A DNA stretch of 7,219 bases from an uncultured Clostridia bacterium (GTDB lineage Bacteria; Bacillota_A; Clostridia; TANB77; CAG-508): positions 1 to 7,219 of the forward strand of contig CALXJS010000068.1 of assembly GCA_944388685.1 (NCBI GenBank). The letters run 5' to 3'. Shown in pieces: positions 1-6,061 of this stretch. The stretch's first letter is position 1. Every line of letters starts with the position of its first letter. The position numbers and the translations under genes were made by a program. The notes under the pieces are model-generated. The model was not told where the DNA came from, did no database searches, and saw nothing but the letters and a program-made list of their open reading frames with translations.

Positions 1-1373
1 ATATTGGTTGCATTTTCTGGTAAGTATCTTAATCCATCTGGGATATCATCTGCTACTTCTTCTGCATATCCTGCCATGTCTCCTTCGTTATATACCCTTA
101 TTGTATATTCTACTATATTTCCTGTTACCACTTCTACTGGGTCTTTGGTATGTTCATATGTAATTTCATCATCTTCTTTATCATAACTTATTTCTGGTAC
201 CCTTGTGGTAACATCTTCTTCATCTACTTTTGTAATGAATTTTCTTAATGCTAAATCAAATTCTTGTAACATGACATTATCATAATCTTCATCATCTTCA
301 TATTTCACCCAATTGTCTGTACTTGAATCTCTATCATCAACTGGGTCTCCATTACTATCTGCATCTTCTGTAATGGCTGCTTCATTTCTGATAACTCCAA
401 TAGTTGGATCTTCTGCAACTACTTTAAAAATAACTGATATTTCTTTGTAATCTGGATTTTTATCTGTTTCTGTATCAGAATAAGGACTATTTGGATCAAA
501 AGCTTTTATCAAATTTGCTCCTGGTGTTGTGATTTCTTCGCCCTTTCCTTTACCTAGATAATCTGTTGATATTTTTGTAGAATCTCCTTCTACAAATGTC
601 CATCCCATTGAAGTATTAAATTCTACAGCCTCCAATTCTTCTTCATCTGTTATTGGATTCATATTTGCATCTATATCTGCACCTAAGAATTCTAATCCTT
701 CTGGAATTTCTTCTGTAATTTCTTCTGCATATCCGTCTATACTTCCTTCATTATATATTCTAAAAGTATATGTAATCAAATCTCCTGTACTCACTGAAAT
801 TGGTGTTTTATTCATCTCATATTCTGCTGTTGTTTGACTTCCATTTGCTAGATTCGTAATGTCAACACCTAATAATCTTTCTGGTACTGCTTCTCCATTT
901 AGTTCTGTAATTCTCTTAATCAATTTTAAGTCAAATTCATTTTTTTCTACAATTAACTTTTCAAAGTCATCATCATCTTGCTCTCCTTGATAAAAATATT
1001 CTGAATCTGTCAAATCCTCTTTATTGGCTGTATTTCCCTTATAGTTTTCCATATTATCTTTGTTTACATCAGGTGATGTTGCAGGTTCAGAATCTCTATC
1101 TTCTCCTACTTCATTTGTTATAACATTTCCAAACTCATCAACTTCTTCTGCTATCCATGCTACATTTGTTAAAGTTTTTCCATTTTCACTTGTATTAACA
1201 ACACATTCTATTTCAATTGTTTCAGAATCTAAAGTTCCTTCTTCATAAGCTGTTAAATTTTCTGTATTTGTTTCTTCTCTTGTTATTGTTATTCTATTGG
1301 TTTCTTCATCATATTCTACTGTAAATCCTGGTGTATTGATTCCGTGAATAACGTAATCCTGTTGGTAATTGAT
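1..1373 (-). pseudogene. Continuation of the surface protein after a frameshift: DUF11-like repeats, open at the window edge
   Basis: This minus-strand frame has no stop from just after a TAG at 1374-1376 down to position 1, about 450 codons. It has no convincing start of its own; an internal ATG at 1052 lacks a clear ribosome binding site. Its first sensible residues (VIHGINTPGFTVEYDEE) complete the repeat that the upstream ORF leaves unfinished after GLRY. It then holds the rest of repeat 1, all of repeat 2 and the start of repeat 3. The sequence is very acidic, rich in Glu, Asp, Asn and Thr, and low in Cys, as expected of a secreted stalk. No sorting signal is visible because the C-terminus lies beyond the window. 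I read it as the downstream part of one original gene that starts at 2487. Either the gene is truly broken or the assembly has an indel. Confidence 0.82.
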
Positions 1374-1596
1374 CTATAATTTTTGTTGCTCTACCATCTA
1401 AATTTCCTTCGTTATAAAGTGTAATATTGTATGTTACAATATCTCCTTCTTCTACCATGATTGGATCTTTTCTATGTTGATATGTAGCTGTTGTTCCATT
1501 TTCTAATGATGCTACATCTATTACTGGTACTCTACTATTGGTAACTAGCACTCCATTGACTTCTGTTATATATTTTCTTAATGCTAAATCAAATTC
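1..1596 (-). repeat. Three tandem DUF11-like repeats of about 220 residues in the surface protein
   Basis: Repeat 1 runs from 1596 to about 939 (across the frameshift), repeat 2 from 938 to 264, and repeat 3 from 263 to beyond the edge. Each opens with EFDL-x-L-x-K, then a variable stretch, then P-x-x-V-x-x-GD/N-x-V-x-Y-x-I/F-x-x-YNEG, then G-x-A and a P-x-GL turn. The first two units close with N-x-A-x-I-x-E and a D-RDS segment. GD-x-V-x-Y-x-I-x-x-x-NEG is the hallmark of DUF11-like beta-sandwich repeats. Copies differ clearly at protein level, so duplication is old. The invariant Lys in the first strand (Lys305 in unit 1) and the Asn in the last strand could form an intramolecular isopeptide bond, as in other Gram-positive stalk domains; that is inference. 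Confidence 0.75.
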
Positions 1597-2487
1597 TTCT
1601 GAAATTCTCTCTACTTCCATTAATGGTTGTGCATTTCCTTCTGTTGCTGATGCATATAGTGTTAATGTATTTCTATGTCTTGTCGTACTATCTGCATATT
1701 GTCCTGCATTTTCTTTTGCTGTATCAATTAAATATTTATATAACAATTCTGCTTGCTCTTGTCTTGCTCTTCCTGCTCCTGAATTTGGATCTACATTTGT
1801 TGGATTATATCCTGAAAGATTCTCATATTCTGATCCATCTGTTGTATACCATAACCATGATGTATTTTCATATTTATCATATTTACCATTTTCTTCTCCA
1901 TAATTTGTAAAATACCACATTGCTGCTTGTTGTATTGCTTCAATTTCATCATCTGTTATATTATATTCTTCACTTGGATATTGTTCTTGATAAATTCCTG
2001 CATCACTTAACAATTGATTTTTTTCTGCTTCTGTTGATTCTCCTGGTATATAGATTAGATTTGCTAATGCTAACAATTCGTTATAATGTCCACCATTCAC
2101 CAATCCATTTAATACCATATTTTGTTGTGCAATTTCTTCTCTCTCTGTATACATATCAAATTTTAAATTGTATTCTTGTGTCCCTTTTATACCTTCTCCT
2201 GATACAAATCCAACTCCAGCTTTTACACAATATACATTTGTTTCTGTTGGATCAACTGTATTGGCTCCACTATATTGTACAATATTCCAAATTTTTGCTG
2301 CTTCTCCTGTAGTTCCATTTGCTCCTGGATCTCCTATAGAGTATCCCATCCCACTTTCTCTTAATTCTGTAATTCCAAAATACAATGATGGTGTCATTGT
2401 TGCTGCATTCACAACACTTGGTAATATTGCTAGACACATTACGATTATGAAACCTATTAATTTTCTAAGAACTTTTGGGTTATTCAT
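1309..2487 (-). CDS. Secreted thioester-domain (TQXA-type) surface protein, N-terminal part, frame broken near its 3' end
   Basis: This is the 392-residue N-terminal part of a probable cell-surface adhesin. Residues 1-28 form a signal peptide: basic start, hydrophobic core, and a likely cut after Val-Asn-Ala. Residues about 30-270 resemble a thioester domain. Cys87 lies in a Tyr-Cys context, and about 100 residues later Gln186-Gln187-Ala-Ala-Met-Trp resembles the TQxAIW motif. In that family the Cys and Gln side chains form an internal thioester that can bind host surfaces covalently; Gln187 is the best partner by spacing to the Trp. From residue 298 (FDLALRK) a DUF11-like repeat begins, ending in the GLRY turn at 377-380. 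After that the frame reads 12 unrelated residues to a TGA. The natural continuation lies in another frame (see 1-1373). The ATG at 2487 has an AAGGAGAG site (2495-2503) about 10 bases upstream. The family call rests on motif pattern and layout, without a database search. Confidence 0.78.
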   Translation of the reverse strand: MNNPKVLRKLIGFIIVMCLAILPSVVNAATMTPSLYFGITELRESGMGYSIGDPGANGTTGEAAKIWNIVQYSGANTVDPTETNVYCVKAGVGFVSGEGIKGTQEYNLKFDMYTEREEIAQQNMVLNGLVNGGHYNELLALANLIYIPGESTEAEKNQLLSDAGIYQEQYPSEEYNITDDEIEAIQQAAMWYFTNYGEENGKYDKYENTSWLWYTTDGSEYENLSGYNPTNVDPNSGAGRARQEQAELLYKYLIDTAKENAGQYADSTTRHRNTLTLYASATEGNAQPLMEVERISEEFDLALRKYITEVNGVLVTNSRVPVIDVASLENGTTATYQHRKDPIMVEEGDIVTYNITLYNEGNLDGRATKIIDQLPTGLRYSRNQYTRIYSRI

Positions 2488-2494
2488 AGATATC

Positions 2495-2503
2495 TCTCTC
2501 CTT
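2495..2503 (-). promoter_or_regulatory. Ribosome binding site of the surface protein gene
   Basis: The minus strand reads AAGGAGAGA here, with the AGGAG core ending about 10 bases before the ATG at 2487. It fixes that ATG as the start, and a good signal peptide follows. Confidence 0.85.
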
Positions 2504-2525
2504 ATTTATAATACACTGTATTTAT

Positions 2526-2553
2526 ATTTTACATCTTTTTTCTATTTAGTCAA
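2526..2553 (-). promoter_or_regulatory. Possible proximal promoter of the surface protein gene
   Basis: The minus strand has TTGACT (2548-2553) and TAAAAT (2526-2531) separated by 16 bases. It would start transcripts near 2519 and bypass the structured leader upstream. It is weaker than the promoter at 2655-2683, and in such AT-rich DNA it could be chance. Confidence 0.4.
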
Positions 2554-2574
2554 TAACATTTTTTTCTTGTTTTC

Positions 2575-2635
2575 TACTATATAAATAGTACTCTTATAAG
2601 TCCTTAGGGATACAGGTTTTGTCGTCCCCCTTATT
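2575..2635 (-). other. Structured 5' leader of the surface protein gene (candidate cis-acting RNA)
   Basis: Read as minus-strand RNA, this segment can fold into an outer stem AUAAG/CUUAU (2630-2634 with 2596-2600). Inside it sits GGGA/UCCC (2625-2628 with 2607-2610), with a 14-base loop. Three loop bases, CCU (2614-2616), could pair with AGG (2602-2604) as a small pseudoknot. A perfect 6-bp hairpin with a 4-base loop follows (2575-2590). The cluster of G and C stands out from the AT-rich surroundings and lies just downstream of the distal promoter. I do not recognise a known riboswitch class. The GGGACG-CAAA string loosely recalls part of the c-di-GMP-I (GEMM) motif, but the rest of that consensus is missing. 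Confidence 0.42.
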
Positions 2636-2649
2636 TTTTCATGTCACCA

Positions 2650-2678
2650 TTACAATTATATTACATTTTTGTTATAAT
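2650..2678 (+). promoter_or_regulatory. Promoter of the D,D-carboxypeptidase gene, extended -10 type
   Basis: The plus strand has TTACAA (2650-2655), a 17-base spacer and TATAAT (2673-2678) preceded by TG one base upstream, the extended -10 form. The start would be near 2685, with a leader of about 150 bases to the ATG at 2838. Its -35 shares a base with the divergent -10, and its -10 shares a base with the divergent -35. Confidence 0.65.
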
Positions 2679-2683
2679 TTCAA
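2655..2683 (-). promoter_or_regulatory. Distal promoter of the surface protein gene
   Basis: The minus strand shows TTGAAA (2678-2683) and a perfect TATAAT (2655-2660) with a 17-base spacer, a near-consensus sigma-A promoter. The start would be near 2648, giving a leader of about 160 bases. It overlaps the divergent promoter at 2650-2678 almost completely. Confidence 0.7.
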
Positions 2684-2751
2684 GCATTTATGTTAATTTG
2701 CTTCGCTTTTCTTTATATCCGTAGCATTTATTAACACTTATCTATTCAACA

Positions 2752-2781
2752 AAAAAGTAACCATCTATACAGTTACTTTTT
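2752..2781 (+). terminator. Terminator-like hairpin in the carboxypeptidase leader (possible attenuator)
   Basis: The arms AAAAAGTAAC (2752-2761) and GTTACTTTTT (2772-2781) are perfect complements around a 10-base loop. The shape is that of a short intrinsic terminator with a T run, and it is close to symmetric, so it could act on either strand. No gene ends nearby on either strand. If transcription starts near 2685 the hairpin lies inside the leader, where it could lower or control read-through. The GC part of the stem is only five base pairs, so it may be weak. Confidence 0.5.
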
Positions 2782-2821
2782 GCTTCTAGTCATATTTTTC
2801 TTAAAGGTTCATACCATTATT

Positions 2822-2828
2822 AAGAGGT
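2822..2828 (+). promoter_or_regulatory. Ribosome binding site of the carboxypeptidase gene
   Basis: AAGAGGT lies 9 bases before the ATG at 2838. It falls in the loop of a weak AT-rich hairpin with CATTA (2815-2819) pairing to TAATG (2828-2832). Three more pairs outside a C-A mismatch extend that stem. Confidence 0.7.
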
Positions 2829-2837
2829 AATGATATT

Positions 2838-4112
2838 ATGAATTTTTTTCGTTTCTTTCAAAAAATAATGCTATTCTTTTTTATTTTTATTTGTAGTTGT
2901 AGTTATGTGTTTGCAGATGATATTTCTCCCATAGAAGATGATTTTGATATTTCTGAAATTTTAGGTGATATAGAAAGTATTGAAACAAATACGGATATAT
3001 CTGAAATTCCAACCATTAATTCCAGGGCATATGCGGTTATTGATAGAAAATCTAATACAATATTACTAGGAAAAAATGAAAATCAAAAGAAAAAAATGGC
3101 TTCCACAACCAAAATTATGACTGCATTAGTCGTTATTGAAAATTGTAATTTATCTGATATAGTCGAAGTTTCAAAAAAAGCAGCCTCTACTGGCGGTTCT
3201 AGATTAGGATTAAAAACAGGTGATAAAATAACAGTTTATGATTTGTTATATGGTTTAATGATGCGTTCTGGAAATGATGCTGCAGTTAGCTTAGCAGAAC
3301 ATGTTGCGGGATCTATCAGCGGTTTTGCTGAATTAATGAATCAAAAAGCTTTGGAATTAGGACTATCTAGCACCCATTTTGTAACACCTCACGGATTAGA
3401 TGAAGATGAACATTATACTACTGCTTATGAATTGGCTATTCTCGCTAACCATGCTATGAACAATGAAATTTTTGCTAAAATTGTTGGAACTAAAAATTAT
3501 ACTATCACCATTAATGGTTATCCTAAAGTTCTTACTAATACCAATGAATTATTAGGTGTTTTAAATGGTGTATATGGTATAAAAACTGGATTTACAAATG
3601 GTGCTAATCGTTGTTTAGTAACTTGTTGCAAAAGGGGCGATATGGATATTATATGTGTTGTATTAGGTGCCGATACAAAAAAATATAGAACCACTGATAG
3701 TATTAAATTAATTGAATACGCATTTAATCACTTTACATATGTTAATATCGAAAATATTGTGTCTGACTATTTTAAAAATTGGAAAGAAGAAGCAAGTCAA
3801 ACTATTGCCATTACTAAAGGTATTACAAACTATTTAGATTTAGTCTATGAAGAATTACCATATCCGTCTATTCCTGTAAGAGAAGATTTAACAAACAGTT
3901 TTCAAGTATATATAAACTACGAATCTATTCTAAATTCTCCTATTGCGAAAGGCACTCCTATTGGTATGATAACTTTAGAACTAGATGGTCGCCTTGTATA
4001 TTCTGGAAATATTCTTGTAAACAATACAGTTGAGAAAAAAAATGTATTTGACTATTTGTGCTATTTTTATCAAAACTTTTCTGACATATCAGATTCTCTT
4101 TTTCAAACATGA
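2838..4112 (+). CDS. Serine-type D-alanyl-D-alanine carboxypeptidase (PBP5/DacF family)
   Basis: This 424-residue exported enzyme removes the terminal D-Ala from peptidoglycan pentapeptides outside the membrane, which limits cross-linking. Residues 1-26 are a signal peptide with a very Phe-rich core and a likely cut after Val-Phe-Ala. An acidic linker (27-60) leads to the S11-peptidase domain (about 62-280). All three penicillin-binding motifs are intact: SxxK with Ser89 and Lys92 (Ser89 is the acylated nucleophile), SGN at 144-146, and KTG at 249-251. Residues about 305-395 fit the beta-rich C-terminal domain of PBP5 enzymes. The last 25 residues are aromatic and could form the usual amphipathic membrane anchor, though they are not clearly helical. 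It is the only plus-strand gene, divergent from the surface protein and convergent with acpP. The family has several paralogues (DacA, DacB, DacF), and I cannot tell which role this copy has. Confidence 0.95.
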   Translation: MNFFRFFQKIMLFFFIFICSCSYVFADDISPIEDDFDISEILGDIESIETNTDISEIPTINSRAYAVIDRKSNTILLGKNENQKKKMASTTKIMTALVVIENCNLSDIVEVSKKAASTGGSRLGLKTGDKITVYDLLYGLMMRSGNDAAVSLAEHVAGSISGFAELMNQKALELGLSSTHFVTPHGLDEDEHYTTAYELAILANHAMNNEIFAKIVGTKNYTITINGYPKVLTNTNELLGVLNGVYGIKTGFTNGANRCLVTCCKRGDMDIICVVLGADTKKYRTTDSIKLIEYAFNHFTYVNIENIVSDYFKNWKEEASQTIAITKGITNYLDLVYEELPYPSIPVREDLTNSFQVYINYESILNSPIAKGTPIGMITLELDGRLVYSGNILVNNTVEKKNVFDYLCYFYQNFSDISDSLFQT

Positions 4113-4228
4113 TGAAATATCAAAGTATATATTGCTTATATTATAGAGTAAAAAAGTTTTATAGTATTTCCTAGAACAATAGCGAGTTTTTTTGAACATT
4201 TTATCTATTTATAACATTTTTAAAGCCA

Positions 4229-4333
4229 GCGTAATTGTTCGTGTGCCAAATTTTACGCAAGTCAAAATTTGTGTGCAATATTGCAATATATTTTTATATA
4301 TTAAAAAGTCAACATGACTTTCTTAATATATAA
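4229..4333. repeat. Cluster of inverted repeats in the convergent gap after the carboxypeptidase
   Basis: The 252 bases between the two convergent genes hold no plausible gene but a run of palindromes. GCGTAA (4229-4234) pairs with TTACGC (4253-4258). CAAATTTT (4247-4254) pairs with AAAATTTG (4264-4271). These two overlap, so both cannot form at once. A direct GTGTGC repeat (4241-4246 and 4271-4276) is next to the second pair, and GCAATATTGC (4275-4284) is a perfect palindrome. A 40-base hairpin at 4294-4333 follows, with 18 base pairs, a 3-base loop and one bulged C (4322). None except the following terminator has the usual T run. The carboxypeptidase transcript may end through these structures or at 4333-4366. 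Confidence 0.55.
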
Positions 4334-4366
4334 AAAAATAGAGAAAATTTATTTTCTCTATTTTTT
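4333..4366 (-). terminator. Bidirectional intrinsic terminator between acpP and the carboxypeptidase gene
   Basis: The arms 4333-4348 and 4351-4366 are perfect complements of 16 bases centred on a GAGA/TCTC core, with A and T runs at the ends. It works on paper in both directions and overlaps the acpP stop codon (4365-4367). On the minus strand it ends acpP; on the plus strand it can end the convergent carboxypeptidase transcript. Confidence 0.8.
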
Positions 4367-4607
4367 ATTTTACATTTTCTTTTATGTATTCAACTACGTC
4401 TCCTACTGTTACAACTTTTTCAGCATCACTGTCTGGAATTTCTATATCAAATTCTTCTTCTAATGCCATTACTAATTCAACAATATCTAATGAATCAGCA
4501 CCTAAATCATCTATAAAAGATGCTTCCATTGTAACTGCATTTTCAGCAACACCTAATTGTTCTACAATAATTCCTTTTACTTTTTCTAAAACTTCTTCTG
4601 AACTCAT
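4365..4607 (-). CDS. acpP: Acyl carrier protein
   Basis: This 80-residue acidic protein carries fatty-acyl chains on a phosphopantetheine arm during fatty acid synthesis and passes them to phospholipid enzymes such as PlsX. The signature [12 protein letters not shown] is present, and Ser39 in the DSL motif is the attachment site. Length and four-helix pattern are standard: helix II starts at the DSL motif, and an acidic [10 protein letters not shown] stretch follows. The start is fixed by a near-perfect AGAGGAGGTGA site at 4618-4628. It has its own promoter (4677-4705), and a hairpin separates it from plsX upstream, so it is probably made as a single-gene transcript, as suits a very abundant protein. 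No rnc or fab gene follows; the next gene is convergent. Confidence 0.97.
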   Translation of the reverse strand: MSSEEVLEKVKGIIVEQLGVAENAVTMEASFIDDLGADSLDIVELVMALEEEFDIEIPDSDAEKVVTVGDVVEYIKENVK

Positions 4608-4676
4608 TTCTCGAGTTCACCTCCTCTCAAGTTTGCAAATCATTTATCCTTTTGATATTTTGCTCTTATATTCTCA

Positions 4677-4705
4677 TTTATATTATATGTTTGTATATTT
4701 GTCAA
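4677..4705 (-). promoter_or_regulatory. Promoter of acpP
   Basis: The minus strand has a perfect TTGACA (4700-4705), a 17-base spacer and TATAAA (4677-4682). The start would be near 4670, giving a leader of about 60 bases. I see no FapR-like or FabT-like operator that I could defend. Confidence 0.75.
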
Positions 4706-4753
4706 GTAAATTTCATAAATATTTTTCTTTTTATACGGATAAGTCAAAAATAG

Positions 4754-4793
4754 TTACCAAATTGCTAATTTGCCAAATTTAGCAATTTGGTAA
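4754..4793 (-). terminator. Intrinsic terminator after plsX
   Basis: The arms 4754-4768 (TTACCAAATTGCTAA) and 4779-4793 pair perfectly over 15 bases around a 10-base loop. On the minus strand the stem is followed by CTATTTTT. It begins 13 bases after the plsX stop. Some read-through into acpP is possible because the T run is short and interrupted. Confidence 0.75.
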
Positions 4794-4806
4794 TCTCTTA
4801 TCAATT

Positions 4807-5829
4807 TTATTCCTTTGTTTTTTGAAATTCTTCTATCATCTTATCTACTGCTTTATTCTCTACAAACTTCTCTGCTTGAATAATTGTATATTCAAATAAT
4901 AATGCATCACTACTACCATGTGCTTTTACAACTGGTTTTTTTACACCTAAAAATAAGGCTCCTCCGTAAGATTTGTAATCCATCGTTTTGCTAAATCTTT
5001 TTATTGCAGGAAGTGCTGGAACAGCTAAGATTTTTGTTAATAAATTTTTAGTTAGACTTTCTGTTAAAGTCCTTTTTACAAATTTTCCTAATCCTTCTGT
5101 CGTTTTCAAAAATACATTTCCTGTAAAACCATCTGTTACAATTGCATCTATTTTTCCAGAAAACGCATCTCTACCTTCTACATTTCCTACAAAATTAATA
5201 TTTAGTTCTTCTGCTTTTTCTTTTAGTAGATTATAACTTTCTTTTGCTAAATCATTTCCTTTAGTTTCTTCTGTTCCTATATTTAACAATCCAATTGCTG
5301 GATTTTGAATTCCATATGTATTTCTTAAATAAATGCTAGACATTTGTGCAAATTGTAATAAATTAATTGGTTTACAGTTGGTATTTGAACCTGCATCTAT
5401 TAATAATAATTGGCTTTTATATGCTGGCAATATTCCTGCTAATGCTGGTCTATCAATCCCTTTAATTCTTCCGACTAATAGTGTTGCACCTGTAAGCAAT
5501 GCTCCAGAATTCCCAGCTGAAATAAATACATCACCTTCATCTTCTTTTAACATCTTAAATCCTACTACCATAGATGAATCTTTTTTATGCTTAATAGCAA
5601 CTGTTGGCGTGTCACACATTTCTATTGTTTCAGTTGCATTTTTTATTTTTAATCTATCTGAAATCTCTTCTATTTCTTTTCCATAAAATTCTTTTATTTT
5701 GCTTCTGATTACTTCTTCTTTTCCTACTAAAACAACTTCTGCTTTTACTTTATTAATTGCATTTACTGCTCCTTTTATATTGGCATCTGGTGCGTTATCT
5801 CCACCCATGGCATCTAGTATTATTTTCAT
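4807..5829 (-). CDS. plsX: Phosphate acyltransferase PlsX (acyl-ACP:phosphate transacylase)
   Basis: PlsX turns acyl-ACP and phosphate into acyl-phosphate, which PlsY uses to start phospholipid synthesis; it is a peripheral membrane enzyme. The 340-residue protein matches the family length. Family-typical blocks are in order: DAMGGDNAP at 6-14, SAGNSGA at 104-110, DAGSN at 145-149, NIGTEETKG at 183-191, NVEGRD at 216-221, DGFTGNV at 233-239, YGGALFLGV at 288-296, and AHGSSDA at 303-309. I place the start at the ATG at 5829, since MKIILDAMGG is the standard N-terminus and an AAAGGAA site (5841-5847) lies 11 bases upstream. A longer frame to 5859 adds ten residues and would place the ribosome binding site inside the gene. 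The usual partners rpmF, fapR and fabD are absent here; acpP follows after 199 bases. Confidence 0.97.
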   Translation of the reverse strand: MKIILDAMGGDNAPDANIKGAVNAINKVKAEVVLVGKEEVIRSKIKEFYGKEIEEISDRLKIKNATETIEMCDTPTVAIKHKKDSSMVVGFKMLKEDEGDVFISAGNSGALLTGATLLVGRIKGIDRPALAGILPAYKSQLLLIDAGSNTNCKPINLLQFAQMSSIYLRNTYGIQNPAIGLLNIGTEETKGNDLAKESYNLLKEKAEELNINFVGNVEGRDAFSGKIDAIVTDGFTGNVFLKTTEGLGKFVKRTLTESLTKNLLTKILAVPALPAIKRFSKTMDYKSYGGALFLGVKKPVVKAHGSSDALLFEYTIIQAEKFVENKAVDKMIEEFQKTKE

Positions 5830-5913
5830 TATTAATATCATTCCTTTCTCAAGTAACAAATCTATAAGTCTTTTTTACATTTTATCTTATTTCATTTAAA
5901 TTATGACATATCT

Positions 5914-5942
5914 ATTTTATTATTATTTTTATAAAATTACAA
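5914..5942 (-). promoter_or_regulatory. Probable promoter of plsX
   Basis: The minus strand shows TTGTAA (5937-5942) and TAAAAT (5914-5919) with a 17-base spacer. It would give a leader of about 80 bases. The region is almost pure A and T, so other -10-like strings exist and the exact site is uncertain. Confidence 0.5.
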
Positions 5943-6024
5943 GTATATCGACCAATATTTATAACTTTTATATTGTCCTTCTATAGTTTATAGTATATAT
6001 ATTTATAAACTTATACAAAGTTTT

Positions 6025-6056
6025 ACCCAGCCGCATAAAAAAACATACGGCTGGGT
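6025..6056 (-). terminator. GC-rich hairpin after the coiled-coil gene (non-canonical terminator or RNA 3' end)
   Basis: The arms 6025-6036 and 6045-6056 pair over 12 positions with an 8-base loop. The stem contains ACCCAGCCG/CGGCTGGGT, the most GC-rich spot in the window. In minus-strand RNA every position pairs, one as G-U; in plus-strand RNA that position is an A-C mismatch, which points to a minus-strand role. It starts 5 bases after the stop of the 83-residue gene. The T run expected after a terminator stem is instead inside the loop, and the stem is followed by AAAACTTT, so normal intrinsic termination is doubtful. It may protect a 3' end. Confidence 0.55.
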
Positions 6057-6061
6057 CGGAT

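Noticed and set aside
4..1248. Short plus-strand frames at 4-186 and 1060-1248
   Set aside because: They are Ser and Thr rich antisense shadows of the acidic repeat region and lack translation signals.
1309..1376. Programmed ribosomal frameshift to join the two parts of the surface protein
   Set aside because: No slippery heptamer, no stop-dependent +1 signal and no clear stimulating structure are present. An indel explains the data more simply.
1538..2584. Several plus-strand open frames (for example 1538-1903, 1920-2312 and 2168-2584)
   Set aside because: They lie antisense to the surface protein, are made of long Leu, Phe and Tyr strings, and have no ribosome binding sites. They are shadows of the real minus-strand frame.
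2596..2635. c-di-GMP-I riboswitch upstream of the surface protein
   Set aside because: Only a GGGACG-CAAA-like string recalls the motif. The paired GGCAAACC element, the tetraloop helix and the overall size are missing.
5830..5859. Longer plsX start at 5859
   Set aside because: The extra ten residues (MLLEKGMILI) are not part of the standard PlsX N-terminus, and the extension covers the ribosome binding site for the ATG at 5829.
4384..5899. Plus-strand frames opposite acpP and plsX (4384-4782, 4988-5236, 5333-5686, 5699-5899)
   Set aside because: They are antisense to two clearly identified conserved genes and have no family features.
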